In this document: positions 26,745-36,194 of the stretch, in pieces
Position numbering within the stretch: the first letter of the stretch is position 1
Layout: each line of letters starts with the position of its first letter
Source: JACPKO01 sp964406775
GTDB taxonomy: Bacteria; Patescibacteriota; Microgenomatia; Daviesbacterales; UBA10151
Direction: 5' to 3'
Length of the DNA: 64,000 nt
NCBI GenBank assembly: GCA_964406775.1
Contig: CAYOSW010000001.1
Location: forward strand, 1-64,000
Translations under genes and position numbers: made by a program
The notes under the pieces: model-generated
Databases searched by the model: none
What the model was told of the DNA's origin: nothing
What the model saw: the letters and a program-made list of their open reading frames with translations, nothing else

Positions 26745-26875
26745 AGTTTAATGGTAAAATAAGTTATTAACGGGTCCTGCCGGCTCGCAGCCCCCAAAAA
26801 TGTACTCAAAGAGCAAGCTCTTAATTGCGTCATTTTTCAGGGCGCCCCGCTCGCCATCACCCGTATATTTAATAA

Positions 26876-27418
26876 ATGGACAAGAAATTTTGGTTTCAGC
26901 TTGCAGGGCTCGCAATAGTAATATTGGCTGCAACATTTTTCGCATTTAACCGCAAGACACTTATTCCTTTTACAAGTCAATTTATAAAGCCTACCGCTCA
27001 GACAGTAAATAAAGAGACCGAGAAGCAGATAAAAATTGTTGACCCGTCCGGGAATATTAAAGCGATTATAAATGCGGAGATGGCCGACACTCCTGAAAAA
27101 AGGACTAAAGGTTTGGGGTATAGGGATTCGCTGGCGACGGATTCCGGAATGTTTTTTAATCACGAAAATACTCAGAAATACACTTATTGGATGAAAGGTA
27201 TGAGATTTCCGATAGATATTATGTGGATTTTGGATGATGAAATCGTAGATCTTATTCAGAATGTTCCGGCCCCGGTACAAGGGCAAAGTGACGATACTCT
27301 GGAGCGCTATTCCTCTGTTGTGCCGGTAAACAATGTTCTTGAAACAAATGCCGGATTTGTTCAAAAGTTCGGAATCTCTCCCGGCGACAAGATTATTCTG
27401 GAGGATAAATCGAAGTAA
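26876..27418 (+). CDS. DUF192 family exported protein
   Basis: An N-terminal membrane helix (about 5-25) is followed by a DUF192 domain with the family core KGLGYRDSLATDSGMFF, YWMKGMRFPIDIMWI and GDKIILE. DUF192 proteins are small beta-rich proteins of unknown function, usually exported. TATATT lies 6 nt before ATG. Its stop overlaps the next start by one base (TAATG), giving a two-gene unit. Confidence 0.88.
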   Translation: MDKKFWFQLAGLAIVILAATFFAFNRKTLIPFTSQFIKPTAQTVNKETEKQIKIVDPSGNIKAIINAEMADTPEKRTKGLGYRDSLATDSGMFFNHENTQKYTYWMKGMRFPIDIMWILDDEIVDLIQNVPAPVQGQSDDTLERYSSVVPVNNVLETNAGFVQKFGISPGDKIILEDKSK

Positions 27419-28842
27419 TGCTGATTCTGCCCCTGAAATTCGTCAGAACCGAAGATAAAAATTTAATAGGGGAAAATCTTTTTAATCTTTCCAAGTTGAA
27501 ACATTTGGATTTTCCGGTAATCGAGTCGGTAATCGCAATACCTCCCGTTGAAATATTTAAGAAAGTAGTGGAAAAATTTAACAGACAACACGCCCGGCTA
27601 AAGGATTATATAGGTAATATCACTCAGTCGATGAATGATATAAAAATTCCGGAGAGTCTGGAAAATTTTTCTTTAGTGCATTTTTCGGATTCGGATAAAA
27701 CTATTAAAGTTAATATCTCTCTTTTATGGTCAAATCTTTTAAGTAAATGGATCCTGGAGCTAACTTCAAAAATCGAGAGAGATGAAAAAAATTTATTTAG
27801 ATTTACACCCCAGCTTATTATTTTTTCGGCTGATTTTACCGGTTTCGGACGGGGTTATTTTGATGAAGACCGGGACCACGTTGTGATTAAAATCGACAAC
27901 GGAAGTCTTGATTTTAATATGTCCCAGGAAATCGAGAATCTGATAATTTTGGGTAATAAAAAACTGGTTCTCCCGCAGGTTTACTATTGGGTTATTGAAG
28001 ACGGAAAAATAAAAATTATAAAGCTTGCACCGTTTACTCAAAGCTTTCCAGACGAAAAGGAAAAATTGGAGGATACCGTTCAGATCAAACCCAGAAGAAG
28101 TCTTCCGAAGACTGCAACTAAAATTATTATGGATCACAAAAACGGAATGCTTAATGATTTAAACAGTGATGGGGTGCTGTTGAAAATAGAAAAAACGGAT
28201 GCAGAGAGCATAAATACCGAACTTACTAAGATTCAAAATTTTCAGAAAAATCTTAAAGTAATTTTTTACCCGGATTTTAAAAATAATGAATTTAAAGATT
28301 TGGATTTTGCTAAGAGCTTTTTATTTTTCAGAAATAAGAAGAAATTGGATATCTCGGTAGTCCTGCCGAAAACATATTCAATAGAATCGTTTCTTAAATC
28401 AAAAACGGATTTTGCATCTTTAGGGATCTACAGTAAGGGCAGTTTAAAGATTTGGAAGGAATTTTCAACAGCTGCGGACTTCTTAATGATGGATGAATAT
28501 TTAGATGCGGGATTTGACGGAGCACTGATTAATTTGGACGAGATTGCCAGAATTGTAACGGGTGTAGATCCTCAGTTGATCAGGGACGAGCCGAAGAGAG
28601 ATTGGATAAAGACCGTTGAACTTTTTCTAAAGGAACTGAAATTTAACAGATTAATTAAAGAAAATAAACAGGTTTTAGTTTACGGAGTTTTAGCCGAAAA
28701 TGAAGAACTCTTAGGATATTTTATTAAGTCCGGAGTTTGGGGTGTGGCTTTCAGACAAAACGTAGCGGATGCATTCAAACAGCATATCGCATATCTGGAA
28801 AGTCTGCATATGAAGAAATTAACTTACGCTAAGGTTGAGTAA
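27418..28842 (+). CDS. Degenerate PEP-synthase-like protein
   Basis: This 474-residue protein has no obvious active site. The start (IGENLFNLSKLKHLDFPVIESVIAIP) resembles the ATP-grasp opening of PEP synthase/pyruvate phosphate dikinase, and the end (LDAGFDGALINLDEIARIVTGVD, LVYGVLAENEELLGYFIKSGVWGVAF) resembles the C-terminal TIM barrel of those enzymes. The central phosphohistidine domain with its TSHxA motif is not visible, so it is probably not catalytic as a PEP synthase. It is translationally coupled to the DUF192 gene and overlaps rsmI convergently by 24 nt. The assignment is tentative. Confidence 0.45.
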   Translation: MLILPLKFVRTEDKNLIGENLFNLSKLKHLDFPVIESVIAIPPVEIFKKVVEKFNRQHARLKDYIGNITQSMNDIKIPESLENFSLVHFSDSDKTIKVNISLLWSNLLSKWILELTSKIERDEKNLFRFTPQLIIFSADFTGFGRGYFDEDRDHVVIKIDNGSLDFNMSQEIENLIILGNKKLVLPQVYYWVIEDGKIKIIKLAPFTQSFPDEKEKLEDTVQIKPRRSLPKTATKIIMDHKNGMLNDLNSDGVLLKIEKTDAESINTELTKIQNFQKNLKVIFYPDFKNNEFKDLDFAKSFLFFRNKKKLDISVVLPKTYSIESFLKSKTDFASLGIYSKGSLKIWKEFSTAADFLMMDEYLDAGFDGALINLDEIARIVTGVDPQLIRDEPKRDWIKTVELFLKELKFNRLIKENKQVLVYGVLAENEELLGYFIKSGVWGVAFRQNVADAFKQHIAYLESLHMKKLTYAKVE

Positions 28843-29499
28843 GAGAATAAATTCTCCCTTGGGTGGTTTTTTCTTAAAATCTTCAAGTATTCCGCTGCAT
28901 TTTTTTCTGATTATTTCCTGGTGAATTTTAGTAAGTTCTTTTGCCAAAACTATTTCGGGATCCGAGAGTTCTTCCGAAATTTCCTTAACGGTTTTTATCA
29001 ATTTGTGAGGCGCAACAAAAATTATAAAAGTCGAGGGCATTAACCCGCTCATCTGTTTGATATTTTGAAGAGCTGTTCTTCTTCTGCCTTCTTTTTCCGG
29101 GAGATATCCTAAAAATGTAAATTTATCCGGCGGAAGTCCGGAAAGGGTCAGTGCTGTTGTTACCGAGGAAGGTCCGGGAAGTGAGTCTATCTCAAGTCCC
29201 CGGGCAATTACTGCCCTGACTATTTTGTATCCGGGATCGGATACTAAAGGCGTCCCCGCATCCGACACAAGTGCCAGATTTTTACCTTCTCTTAATTTTC
29301 CGAGTATGAAATCTTCAGACTTGAATTCATTAAAATCATTTAAAACGATTAACGGTTTTTTAATTTCGAAGTGGGTTAAAAGCAGAGAAGTACGTCTTGA
29401 ATCTTCGCAAATTATTTCATCAGCTTCTTTTAAAACTTCCAAGGCGCGTAATGTTATATCTTTTAAATTGCCTATTGGTGTCGGAACTATAGTTAACAT
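28819..29499 (-). CDS. rsmI: 16S rRNA (cytidine-1402-2'-O)-methyltransferase
   Basis: 226 residues with the RsmI signature PTPIGNLKDITLRAL, ICEDSRRT, SDAGTPLVSDPG and LPGPSSVTTALTLSG (tetrapyrrole methylase fold binding SAM). RsmI methylates the ribose of C1402 in the 16S rRNA decoding centre. It is shorter than the ~280-residue enzymes of well-studied bacteria, lacking the C-terminal extension. The promoter TTGCCC-17-TAAAAT (29529-29534, 29506-29511) ends 6 nt before ATG (leaderless). Confidence 0.95.
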   Translation of the reverse strand: MLTIVPTPIGNLKDITLRALEVLKEADEIICEDSRRTSLLLTHFEIKKPLIVLNDFNEFKSEDFILGKLREGKNLALVSDAGTPLVSDPGYKIVRAVIARGLEIDSLPGPSSVTTALTLSGLPPDKFTFLGYLPEKEGRRRTALQNIKQMSGLMPSTFIIFVAPHKLIKTVKEISEELSDPEIVLAKELTKIHQEIIRKKCSGILEDFKKKPPKGEFILLLNLSVS

Positions 29500-29505
29500 T
29501 AGAGA

Positions 29506-29534
29506 ATTTTACTCCGAGAGAAGCGAACGGGCAA
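29506..29534 (-). promoter_or_regulatory. rsmI promoter (leaderless)
   Basis: Minus-strand TTGCCC at 29529-29534, exact 17-bp spacer and TAAAAT at 29506-29511; the ATG begins 6 nt later. Confidence 0.65.
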
Positions 29535-29549
29535 GTTTAACCGTAAAAA

Positions 29550-30170
29550 TCAGGATTTTGAGTATTTTTCTTTAACGAAATGATAAACAGCCGGGGCAAT
29601 TGAGGCAAGAATAATAACTCCGATTATCGGTAAAAGATATTTATCTACGTCCGGAATAAGATTTCCCAGAAAGTAGCCTAGAAATGTCATACCGATAGCC
29701 CAAAAAAAACCTCCGACAAGATTGTAAGCAATGAATGTGGAGTATTTCATACTGCCGATTCCCGCAACGACCGGAGCAAATGCTCGGATAACAGGTATAA
29801 AGCGGGCAAGAATTATGGTTTTTCCTCCGTGTTTTTCGTAGAATTTTTCAGCTTTCATAAGATGGTCCTTATGAAATAACAGTGAATCGTCTTTAGAGAA
29901 TAACTTTTTGCCAAATTTGTGACCGATCGAATAACCTATGCTGTCGCCCAATACCGCAAAAACAAACGAACCCAAAGCTAAAGCCCAAACATTAAAATAA
30001 CCTTGAGAAGCTAAAAATCCGGCAGTAAACAGAAGTGAATCGCCCGGAAAGAAGAAACCGATCATCATTCCCGATTCGAGAAAAACTATTGCATAAATAC
30101 CGATAAGTCCGACCGCTTCTATCACGGAACGCAGGTCTCCGTGAAGTAAATTACCTATTTCAAAACCCAT
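29550..30170 (-). CDS. DedA family membrane protein
   Basis: 206 residues with several hydrophobic helices and the DedA core: FLESGMMIGFFFPGDSLLF, GDSIGYSIGHKFGKKLF, ARFIPVIRAFAPVVAGIGSM and GGFFWAIGMTFLGYFLG. DedA proteins are lipid scramblase/transport-related membrane proteins needed for envelope homeostasis. TATACT lies 6 nt before ATG (leaderless). It is downstream of lysA on the same strand but has its own promoter. Confidence 0.92.
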   Translation of the reverse strand: MGFEIGNLLHGDLRSVIEAVGLIGIYAIVFLESGMMIGFFFPGDSLLFTAGFLASQGYFNVWALALGSFVFAVLGDSIGYSIGHKFGKKLFSKDDSLLFHKDHLMKAEKFYEKHGGKTIILARFIPVIRAFAPVVAGIGSMKYSTFIAYNLVGGFFWAIGMTFLGYFLGNLIPDVDKYLLPIIGVIILASIAPAVYHFVKEKYSKS

Positions 30171-30183
30171 TGATTGAGTATAG

Positions 30184-31437
30184 CTAAATATCCCGGAAAT
30201 CTAAAGTGGCGAAGTAGTCATCTAAAGTCTCGGCTCTTCTGATTTGCTCAACTCTACCGTCAGGTTTTAATAAAAGTTCGGCAGAGCGGAGTTTGCCGTT
30301 GTAATTAAACCCCATTGCAAACCCGTGAGCGCCGGTATCGTGGATTGCGATTATATCTCCTATTTCAATTTCCGGAAGTTTCCGGTCAACAGCGAACTTA
30401 TCATTATTTTCGCAAAGCGACCCGACAACATCGTAAGTTTTTGTTTCGGGTGCATCTTCCTTCCCTAAAACTGTTTCGTGGTGATAAGCTCCATACATTC
30501 CGGGGCGCATTAAATTAGCCATACAAGCGTCCACGCCGATGTAGTTTTTATATGTTTCTTTTTTGTGAATTACTCTGGTAATCAGGTAACCTGAAGGACC
30601 GGTTATAACTCTTCCGCACTCGAAAACAATTTTGAAGGGAGAGATTCCTTTTCCGGTTATCAATTCGCCGTATAAAGTTTTAATATTCTCCGAAACATAA
30701 TTTAAATCCATATCATCCTGGTCGGGTTTATAAGGAATTCCGATCCCTCCGCCCATATTGATAAACTCAATTTCAATACCGGTCTTTTCTTTAATTTCTG
30801 AAACTAAGTCAAAAAGCATTCTGGCAGTTTCAATAATATAGTCAGCATTCAATTCATTCGAAGCAACCATTGTATGCAGTCCGAATCTTTTAACCCCTTT
30901 TTCTTTCGCGGTCTTGTAAGCTGAGAAAATCTGATCTTTTGTCAGTCCGTATTTTGCCTCTTTGGGATCGCCGATTAATGCATTGCCGGTTCTGTTGGGG
31001 CCCGGATTATAACGGAAACATAGGAGGGAAGGGAGGTGTCCCAAGGTCTTTTCTAAAAATCCGATATGGGAAATATCATCAAGATTAATTATTGCACCCA
31101 ATTCAAAGGCTTTTTTAAATTCCGCGGCTGGAGTTTCGTTTGATGTAAACATTATTTCCTCTCCACGGAAACCTACTTTCTCGCTCATAATAAGTTCCGC
31201 AAGCGATGAACAATCAACACCCATACCTTCTTCTTTAAGTATTTTTAGAATATAAGGATTCGGCAGTGCTTTAACTGCAAAGTAATTTTTAAAATCTCGA
31301 GTCCAGGAAAATGATTTGTAAAAATTTTGTGCAGTGTTTCTGATATTTTTTTCATCATAAATATGAAATGGGGTCGGATATTTCCTAATAATTTTTTCAA
31401 TATCTAATTCGCTGAAAGGGAGCTTTAAATTCTTCAT
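30184..31437 (-). CDS. lysA: Diaminopimelate decarboxylase
   Basis: The 417-residue fold-III PLP enzyme has the cofactor lysine in YFAVKALPNP (Lys56), the glycine loop GGGIGIPY, ECGRVITGPSGYLITRV, and the substrate Cys segment GSLCENNDKF, followed by HDTGAHGFAMGFNYN. It decarboxylates meso-diaminopimelate to lysine. Its start overlaps the dapL stop (ATGA), as the last gene of the lysine operon. The CENND sequence replaces the usual CESGD, so substrate preference should be considered; carboxynorspermidine decarboxylase-like activity is less likely given the operon. Confidence 0.92.
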   Translation of the reverse strand: MKNLKLPFSELDIEKIIRKYPTPFHIYDEKNIRNTAQNFYKSFSWTRDFKNYFAVKALPNPYILKILKEEGMGVDCSSLAELIMSEKVGFRGEEIMFTSNETPAAEFKKAFELGAIINLDDISHIGFLEKTLGHLPSLLCFRYNPGPNRTGNALIGDPKEAKYGLTKDQIFSAYKTAKEKGVKRFGLHTMVASNELNADYIIETARMLFDLVSEIKEKTGIEIEFINMGGGIGIPYKPDQDDMDLNYVSENIKTLYGELITGKGISPFKIVFECGRVITGPSGYLITRVIHKKETYKNYIGVDACMANLMRPGMYGAYHHETVLGKEDAPETKTYDVVGSLCENNDKFAVDRKLPEIEIGDIIAIHDTGAHGFAMGFNYNGKLRSAELLLKPDGRVEQIRRAETLDDYFATLDFRDI

Positions 31438-32627
31438 ATTTTTAACCTCTCCCGGATATTTTTAACGGCTTTCTTTATATTTTCTTTCTGGCCGAATGCA
31501 GACAATCGGATATAACCTTCGCCCGCTGAACCGAAGCCGGAGCCGGGGGTAGAAATGACATTACATTCATTGATTAATTTATCAAAGAATTCCCAGGAAG
31601 TAAGTTTTCCGGGAGTTTTAACCCAAATATAAGGCGCGTTTTCTCCGCCAAAAACTTTAAGTCCCAAATCTTCCATACCGCTTTTAATAATTTTTGCATT
31701 TTCCATATAGTAACCAATTAGCTTAGAACATTCTTTTTGTCCTTTGGGAGATAAAACCGCAATGGCACTTTGCTGGACTACATTTGAAGCACCGTTAAAC
31801 ATTGTAGTCTGCCGTCTATTCCAGAGCGAATTGATCTCACCTTTATTTGTTCCTTCGATCACCAATTCTTCGGGTACAATACTCCATCCTAATCGGACAC
31901 CAGTAAATCCCGCCATCTTTGAGAGACTCTGGATTTCTATTGCGCATTTTTCCGCTCCTTTAATTTGATAAATACTTTTCGGAAGTTTCTCATCCGAAAT
32001 ATATTCCGAGTAAGCGGCATCAAAAATAATTACCGCTTTGTTTTTAGTTGCATAATCAATAAAACTTTTCAGTTGAGATTTTGTAGCAACCGCGCCTGTC
32101 GGATTATTCGGGGAACAAAGAAAAATGACATCTACTTTTGATTTCGGGACTTCGGGTATAAAACCGTTTTTCTCATTGCATTCCATTAGAACGATTTTTT
32201 TGCCGGCAATAATATTTGAATCCTGATAAACCGGATAGACCGGATCTGAAACGGCAATCACAGAATTATCCGCAAATATGGAAGTGATATTAGCCGAATC
32301 TGATTTCGCGCCGTCGGAAATAAATATTTCGGAAGGTTTTATATTAATTCCTTTTTGTTTATACCAAGCCGAAACGGCCTCTCTTAATTTAAAATTACCT
32401 TGTTCATCGCCGTATCCGGTATAAGTTTCCCGGTTTTCTAAAAGATCAACGCCTTCGCGTAGACCTTTAAGAGCCGATTGAGTTAAGGGGAGGGTTGTAT
32501 TTCCGATGCCGAGCTTAAGCAGTTCAACTCCAGGATTTTTTTCGGAAAATGCTTTCGCTCTTTTTGCAATCTCCGAAAACAAATAAGTTTTAGCGAGTTT
32601 ATTATAATTTTGATTAATTTTAGTCAT
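31434..32627 (-). CDS. dapL: LL-diaminopimelate aminotransferase
   Basis: 397 residues of the class I/II aminotransferase fold with GIGNTTLPL near the N-terminus, PNNPTG, PLP lysine in SLSKMAGFTGVRLGW (about residue 235) and the DapL-like end TPGSGFGSAGEGYIRLSAFG. DapL converts tetrahydrodipicolinate directly to LL-diaminopimelate, bypassing the succinylase or acetylase branches. It overlaps asd by 8 nt and lysA by 4 nt. Confidence 0.93.
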   Translation of the reverse strand: MTKINQNYNKLAKTYLFSEIAKRAKAFSEKNPGVELLKLGIGNTTLPLTQSALKGLREGVDLLENRETYTGYGDEQGNFKLREAVSAWYKQKGINIKPSEIFISDGAKSDSANITSIFADNSVIAVSDPVYPVYQDSNIIAGKKIVLMECNEKNGFIPEVPKSKVDVIFLCSPNNPTGAVATKSQLKSFIDYATKNKAVIIFDAAYSEYISDEKLPKSIYQIKGAEKCAIEIQSLSKMAGFTGVRLGWSIVPEELVIEGTNKGEINSLWNRRQTTMFNGASNVVQQSAIAVLSPKGQKECSKLIGYYMENAKIIKSGMEDLGLKVFGGENAPYIWVKTPGKLTSWEFFDKLINECNVISTPGSGFGSAGEGYIRLSAFGQKENIKKAVKNIRERLKI

Positions 32628-33705
32628 TTAAATATCCCTTTTTAAAAAGCAATTCGGCAGTCAATATTCCACCGCCGGCTGCACCCCGGATCGTATTATG
32701 CGATAAACCGATGAATTTGTAATCTGAAATATTATCCTTGCGTAATCTGCCCGCGGCAATCCCCATACCGCTTCCGAGATTTCGGTCTAAGGCGGTTTGC
32801 GGCCTGTCTTTTTCTTCAAAATAAGTGATGAAAGGATCCGGAGCTGACGGTAAATTCAAATCCTTTAATGGGTTAAAATTTTTCCAGGCTTCCAGAATCT
32901 GTTCACCGGATGGTGTATGTTGAAATTTCACGGAAACGGAAGCCATATGTCCGTCAGAAACAGGAACCCTGATGCAGGTAGCTGAAATTTGAATTCCGGT
33001 CTCAGACTCTATTGCCCCGTTTTTCAGTTCACCCCAAATTCTCAACGGTTCCTTTTCGGATTTTTCTTCCTCTCCATCGATTAAGGGTTTTACGTTATCC
33101 GTCATTTCAGGCCAGTTCTGCAAAGTCCTGCCGGCTCCCGAAACTGCCTGCAGTGTTGTCACCGTGACTTCCGACGGTCCGAATTTTAGTAAAGGTGTAA
33201 TCAGAGGGACGTAAGACTGGATTGAACAATTGGGTTTTACAACGATAAGTCCTTTATCCCATCCTCGGTTTTTTCTTTGTATATCTATTAATTCAAGATG
33301 GTTGGGATTTATCTCGGGAAGAATCATAGGTATGTCTTCTGTCCAGCGGTGTGCGGAATTATTTGAAACGACCGCAACGCCTCTTGACGCATAAGCCTCC
33401 TCGACACGGCGGATGAAATCTTTATCCAAGTCAATTGCGCAAAAAACCAGTCTGACTTCAGATGCAATCGAATCAATATCTTCCTCAACTGCAAAAAGTT
33501 TCATACCGGATATGGATTGGGGAATAGTTGCCTCCATAGACCATCTGCCCTCAACTGCTTCGCTGTATTTTTTACCTGCTGAGCGCGGAGAGGCCGCAAG
33601 AACAGTCACCTCAAATAAGGGGTGATTTTGCAGTAATGTTATAAAACGTTGTCCGACCATACCTGTCGCGCCCAGTATTCCTACCGGAATTTTAGTATTT
33701 TCCAT
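32620..33705 (-). CDS. asd: Aspartate-semialdehyde dehydrogenase (archaeal/fungal-type)
   Basis: 361 residues with the NADP loop GATGMVGQRF, the active-site VKPNCSIQSYVPLI (nucleophile Cys) and the catalytic His in CIRVPVSDGHMASVSV. The spacing is that of the archaeal/fungal class rather than the E. coli class. It reduces aspartyl phosphate to aspartate semialdehyde. It begins 3 nt after the dapA stop. Confidence 0.95.
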   Translation of the reverse strand: MENTKIPVGILGATGMVGQRFITLLQNHPLFEVTVLAASPRSAGKKYSEAVEGRWSMEATIPQSISGMKLFAVEEDIDSIASEVRLVFCAIDLDKDFIRRVEEAYASRGVAVVSNNSAHRWTEDIPMILPEINPNHLELIDIQRKNRGWDKGLIVVKPNCSIQSYVPLITPLLKFGPSEVTVTTLQAVSGAGRTLQNWPEMTDNVKPLIDGEEEKSEKEPLRIWGELKNGAIESETGIQISATCIRVPVSDGHMASVSVKFQHTPSGEQILEAWKNFNPLKDLNLPSAPDPFITYFEEKDRPQTALDRNLGSGMGIAAGRLRKDNISDYKFIGLSHNTIRGAAGGGILTAELLFKKGYLND

Positions 33706-33708
33706 AAT

Positions 33709-34608
33709 TTATATCAGTTTCAGGTTTTTGAGAACCTTTTTCAGGATCTCCTCGTTTTTATCCTCAAGGGGAACAAGAGGTAATCTCAGTCCGAGTTCGA
33801 TCTTCCCCATAAGTGAGAGTGCAGTTTTAACAGGAATCGGGTTTGATTCGATGAAATTAACGCCCATTAAATCCCAAATCCTGTAGTGGAGGCTCCTGGC
33901 TTCGGTAAAATTACCGTCCAGAGCCAGATGCACCATATCCGAAAATTCCCTGGGAATTTCGTTGCAGACTACAGAAATACAGCCGTGTCCGCCTGCGGCA
34001 ATTAAAGGCAGGGTAAACGCATCATCTCCGGAAAGAACGGAAAAATCCTCAGGACCTTCAATGGATGCAAGTTTGATGATTTCCATCATTTGAATAATCG
34101 ATCCGGATGCTTCTTTTACCGCTTTAACTAGAGGCACCTCTCGGGCAATTCTGATTATTGTTCTTGGAGAAATATTGGAGCCGGTTCTTCCGGGAACGTT
34201 ATAAATAACGATTGGAAGCCCTACCTCGGCAACCGCTTTAAAATGGGCAACTAATCCGTTGGCTGTCGGCTTATTATAAAAAGGAGTTACGTGAAGCAGT
34301 GCGTTTGCTCCTGCTTTTTTGGCGATTTTTGATAAATGAACAGCCCTTTTTGTGTCATTTGAGCCGGCTCCAGCAATAACCGGAATTCTGCCCTTAACCT
34401 GTCCGACGACGGTCTTAATTACGGTTTCATACTCCTCTTCATTCATTGTTGCGGCCTCGCCTGTTGATCCGCAGGGGACGATGGCGTCAATTCCGCCTGA
34501 GATTTGCCATTCCACAAATTTTTTCAGAGCAGGCAGATCAAGACTACCGTTTTTCTTAAACGGTGTAACTATTGCCGGTATTGAGCCGAAAAATCTGATG
34601 TTTTGCAT
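33709..34608 (-). CDS. dapA: 4-hydroxy-tetrahydrodipicolinate synthase
   Basis: A TIM-barrel class I aldolase with PAIVTPFKKNGSLD, the GSTGEA motif, YNVPGRTG (catalytic Tyr) and the Schiff-base lysine in VKAVKEASGS. It condenses pyruvate with aspartate semialdehyde. I chose ATG 34608 (MQNIRFFG) because the sequence before it overlaps dapB and is atypical for the family; a longer start at 34644 is possible. It is 25 nt downstream of dapB. Confidence 0.95.
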   Translation of the reverse strand: MQNIRFFGSIPAIVTPFKKNGSLDLPALKKFVEWQISGGIDAIVPCGSTGEAATMNEEEYETVIKTVVGQVKGRIPVIAGAGSNDTKRAVHLSKIAKKAGANALLHVTPFYNKPTANGLVAHFKAVAEVGLPIVIYNVPGRTGSNISPRTIIRIAREVPLVKAVKEASGSIIQMMEIIKLASIEGPEDFSVLSGDDAFTLPLIAAGGHGCISVVCNEIPREFSDMVHLALDGNFTEARSLHYRIWDLMGVNFIESNPIPVKTALSLMGKIELGLRLPLVPLEDKNEEILKKVLKNLKLI

Positions 34609-34633
34609 TCTAGTCCGCAACCTTCCTACAGCG

Positions 34634-35365
34634 TCACCCCTCATTTAAAACAAAGAGGCTGTCGAAGCTGTAAACTCCTTTCTTGTCTTTTATGAATTCC
34701 GCTGCCATTACCGCGCCTTCGGCATATCCGCGTCTGGAATGATTTTGGACGGAAAGCGTTATTGAATCGGCATCGGAATCAAATGTAACTTCGTGCATTC
34801 CGGGATTTCTCCCGCCTCTTAAGGAAGCGAAATGAAGTTCGTCCTCTTCAATTTTCCTGTCCAGTCTTCCCGTTTCCAGTTTCTTCTTTTCCGGAAAATT
34901 GGCCATTATTATTTCCGCTGTTTTAAAAGCCGTTCCCGAAGGACTGTCTTTTTTGCCTTTATGGTGGATTTCAGTGCCGAAGACGTCATAATTTCCGTAT
35001 TTGGAGGCGAGTTTGCCCGCAGTTTCGACCAATTTAAAGAAGATGTTTGTTCCGATTGCAAAATTCTGGCCGTAAATCAGCCCCGTTCCGGCATTATTAA
35101 CGAGCTCTTCCACCTCCGATATTCTGTCGTACCAGCCTGAAGTTCCGACAACCATATTTTTTCCGAATTCTAAAACTTTTTTAATATTATCGATGGCAAC
35201 TTCGGGTGAGGAAAAATCAATTACAACGTCGCAGTCTTTTATTCCTTCCGCGTCCCAACCCTTTGATTCCGAACTGATTGAACTAATTTCGTGATTTCCT
35301 CCGGACTTTACAATCTCTTCAATTTCCCGTCCCATATTTCCGTAACCTATCAATGCAATTTTCAT
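34634..35365 (-). CDS. dapB: 4-hydroxy-tetrahydrodipicolinate reductase
   Basis: 243 residues with the NAD(P) loop IALIGYGNMGREI, DFSSPEVA and the conserved substrate loop EIHHKGKKDSPSGTA. It uses NAD(P)H to reduce the DapA product to tetrahydrodipicolinate, the substrate of DapL. It starts 2 nt after the lysC stop, so it is coupled to it. Confidence 0.95.
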   Translation of the reverse strand: MKIALIGYGNMGREIEEIVKSGGNHEISSISSESKGWDAEGIKDCDVVIDFSSPEVAIDNIKKVLEFGKNMVVGTSGWYDRISEVEELVNNAGTGLIYGQNFAIGTNIFFKLVETAGKLASKYGNYDVFGTEIHHKGKKDSPSGTAFKTAEIIMANFPEKKKLETGRLDRKIEEDELHFASLRGGRNPGMHEVTFDSDADSITLSVQNHSRRGYAEGAVMAAEFIKDKKGVYSFDSLFVLNEG

Positions 35366-35367
35366 AT

Positions 35368-36186
35368 TTATCTTTCTGCCTCCATATCGGTTATAACCAG
35401 CGTACCACGGGCACCTGTATTAAAAGTATTCCGCACTAAAACGGGTATGCCGGAATTCATAACCGGCGTCAGGCAATCGGGATGGAGTACTTTGGCGCCG
35501 TTTTTTGCCATCTCAATCATATGATCTATCATAATTTTCTCCAAAGTCCGCGCTTCCCGGTGGAACTTCGGATCGTGAGTCATAACACCGTCAACATCCG
35601 TCCAGTTCTCGTAAATCTCCGCACCAACTCCGCGGGCTATTATAGCACCTGTGATATCCGATCCTCCTCTTGGAAAGGTCGTTAGGTTATCCTCCAAATC
35701 AAGTCCGTAAAAACCGGGGATTACAACTTTGCCTAGGGCCTTACCCAGGATAATTCCAATTAGCGAATAGGAGATTTCATTAACGGATCCGTCCGGGTTT
35801 ATTCTGATTAGCTCGGTTGCGTCGACAAAATCGGCCTTTAATAAGTCAGCCAGCATACGGGCAGCCAGCCATTCCCCTCTTGAGGCACGGCAGGAAGGGT
35901 TGTTGAAATTAAGAGTGAAGGCCTCGAACGCTTCCGCCAGACTCGCTTCAATATCTCTCCAGCCCAAAATCCGTCCCTCCTCAAGGAATCTTCTCTCGAC
36001 AGCACCCCAGTTTGCCTCTAAGAGATTGTCGGTTATCTTCCCCGGATATTTCTCGTTCTTTCCCGGTGCCGAGACGACAATAAATTGCCTGGAAGGATCG
36101 GAATTAATAATTTGCATTACCTGGCGGATTGAAGCGGCATCAGCCATAGACGATCCGCCGAACTTTGCAACAATTGGCTTATTCAT
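35368..36186 (-). CDS. lysC: Aspartate kinase, catalytic domain only
   Basis: 272 residues: KFGGSSMAD near the N-terminus, GEWLAARML, FPRGGSDITGAIIARGV and WTDVDGVMTHDP, the amino-acid kinase core of aspartokinase. The C-terminal ACT domains that give feedback inhibition in ordinary aspartokinases (~400-450 residues) are absent, and the protein ends just after the catalytic domain. It is the first gene of the lysine operon; TTGACC-17-TATCAT ends 8 nt before ATG (leaderless). Confidence 0.93.
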   Translation of the reverse strand: MNKPIVAKFGGSSMADAASIRQVMQIINSDPSRQFIVVSAPGKNEKYPGKITDNLLEANWGAVERRFLEEGRILGWRDIEASLAEAFEAFTLNFNNPSCRASRGEWLAARMLADLLKADFVDATELIRINPDGSVNEISYSLIGIILGKALGKVVIPGFYGLDLEDNLTTFPRGGSDITGAIIARGVGAEIYENWTDVDGVMTHDPKFHREARTLEKIMIDHMIEMAKNGAKVLHPDCLTPVMNSGIPVLVRNTFNTGARGTLVITDMEAER

Positions 36187-36194
36187 ATTACGGA

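Noticed and set aside
26745..26875. GC-rich intergenic segment with short hairpins that suggested a tRNA remnant
   Set aside because: No cloverleaf or T-loop could be formed; only a short AGAGC/GCTCT hairpin is present.
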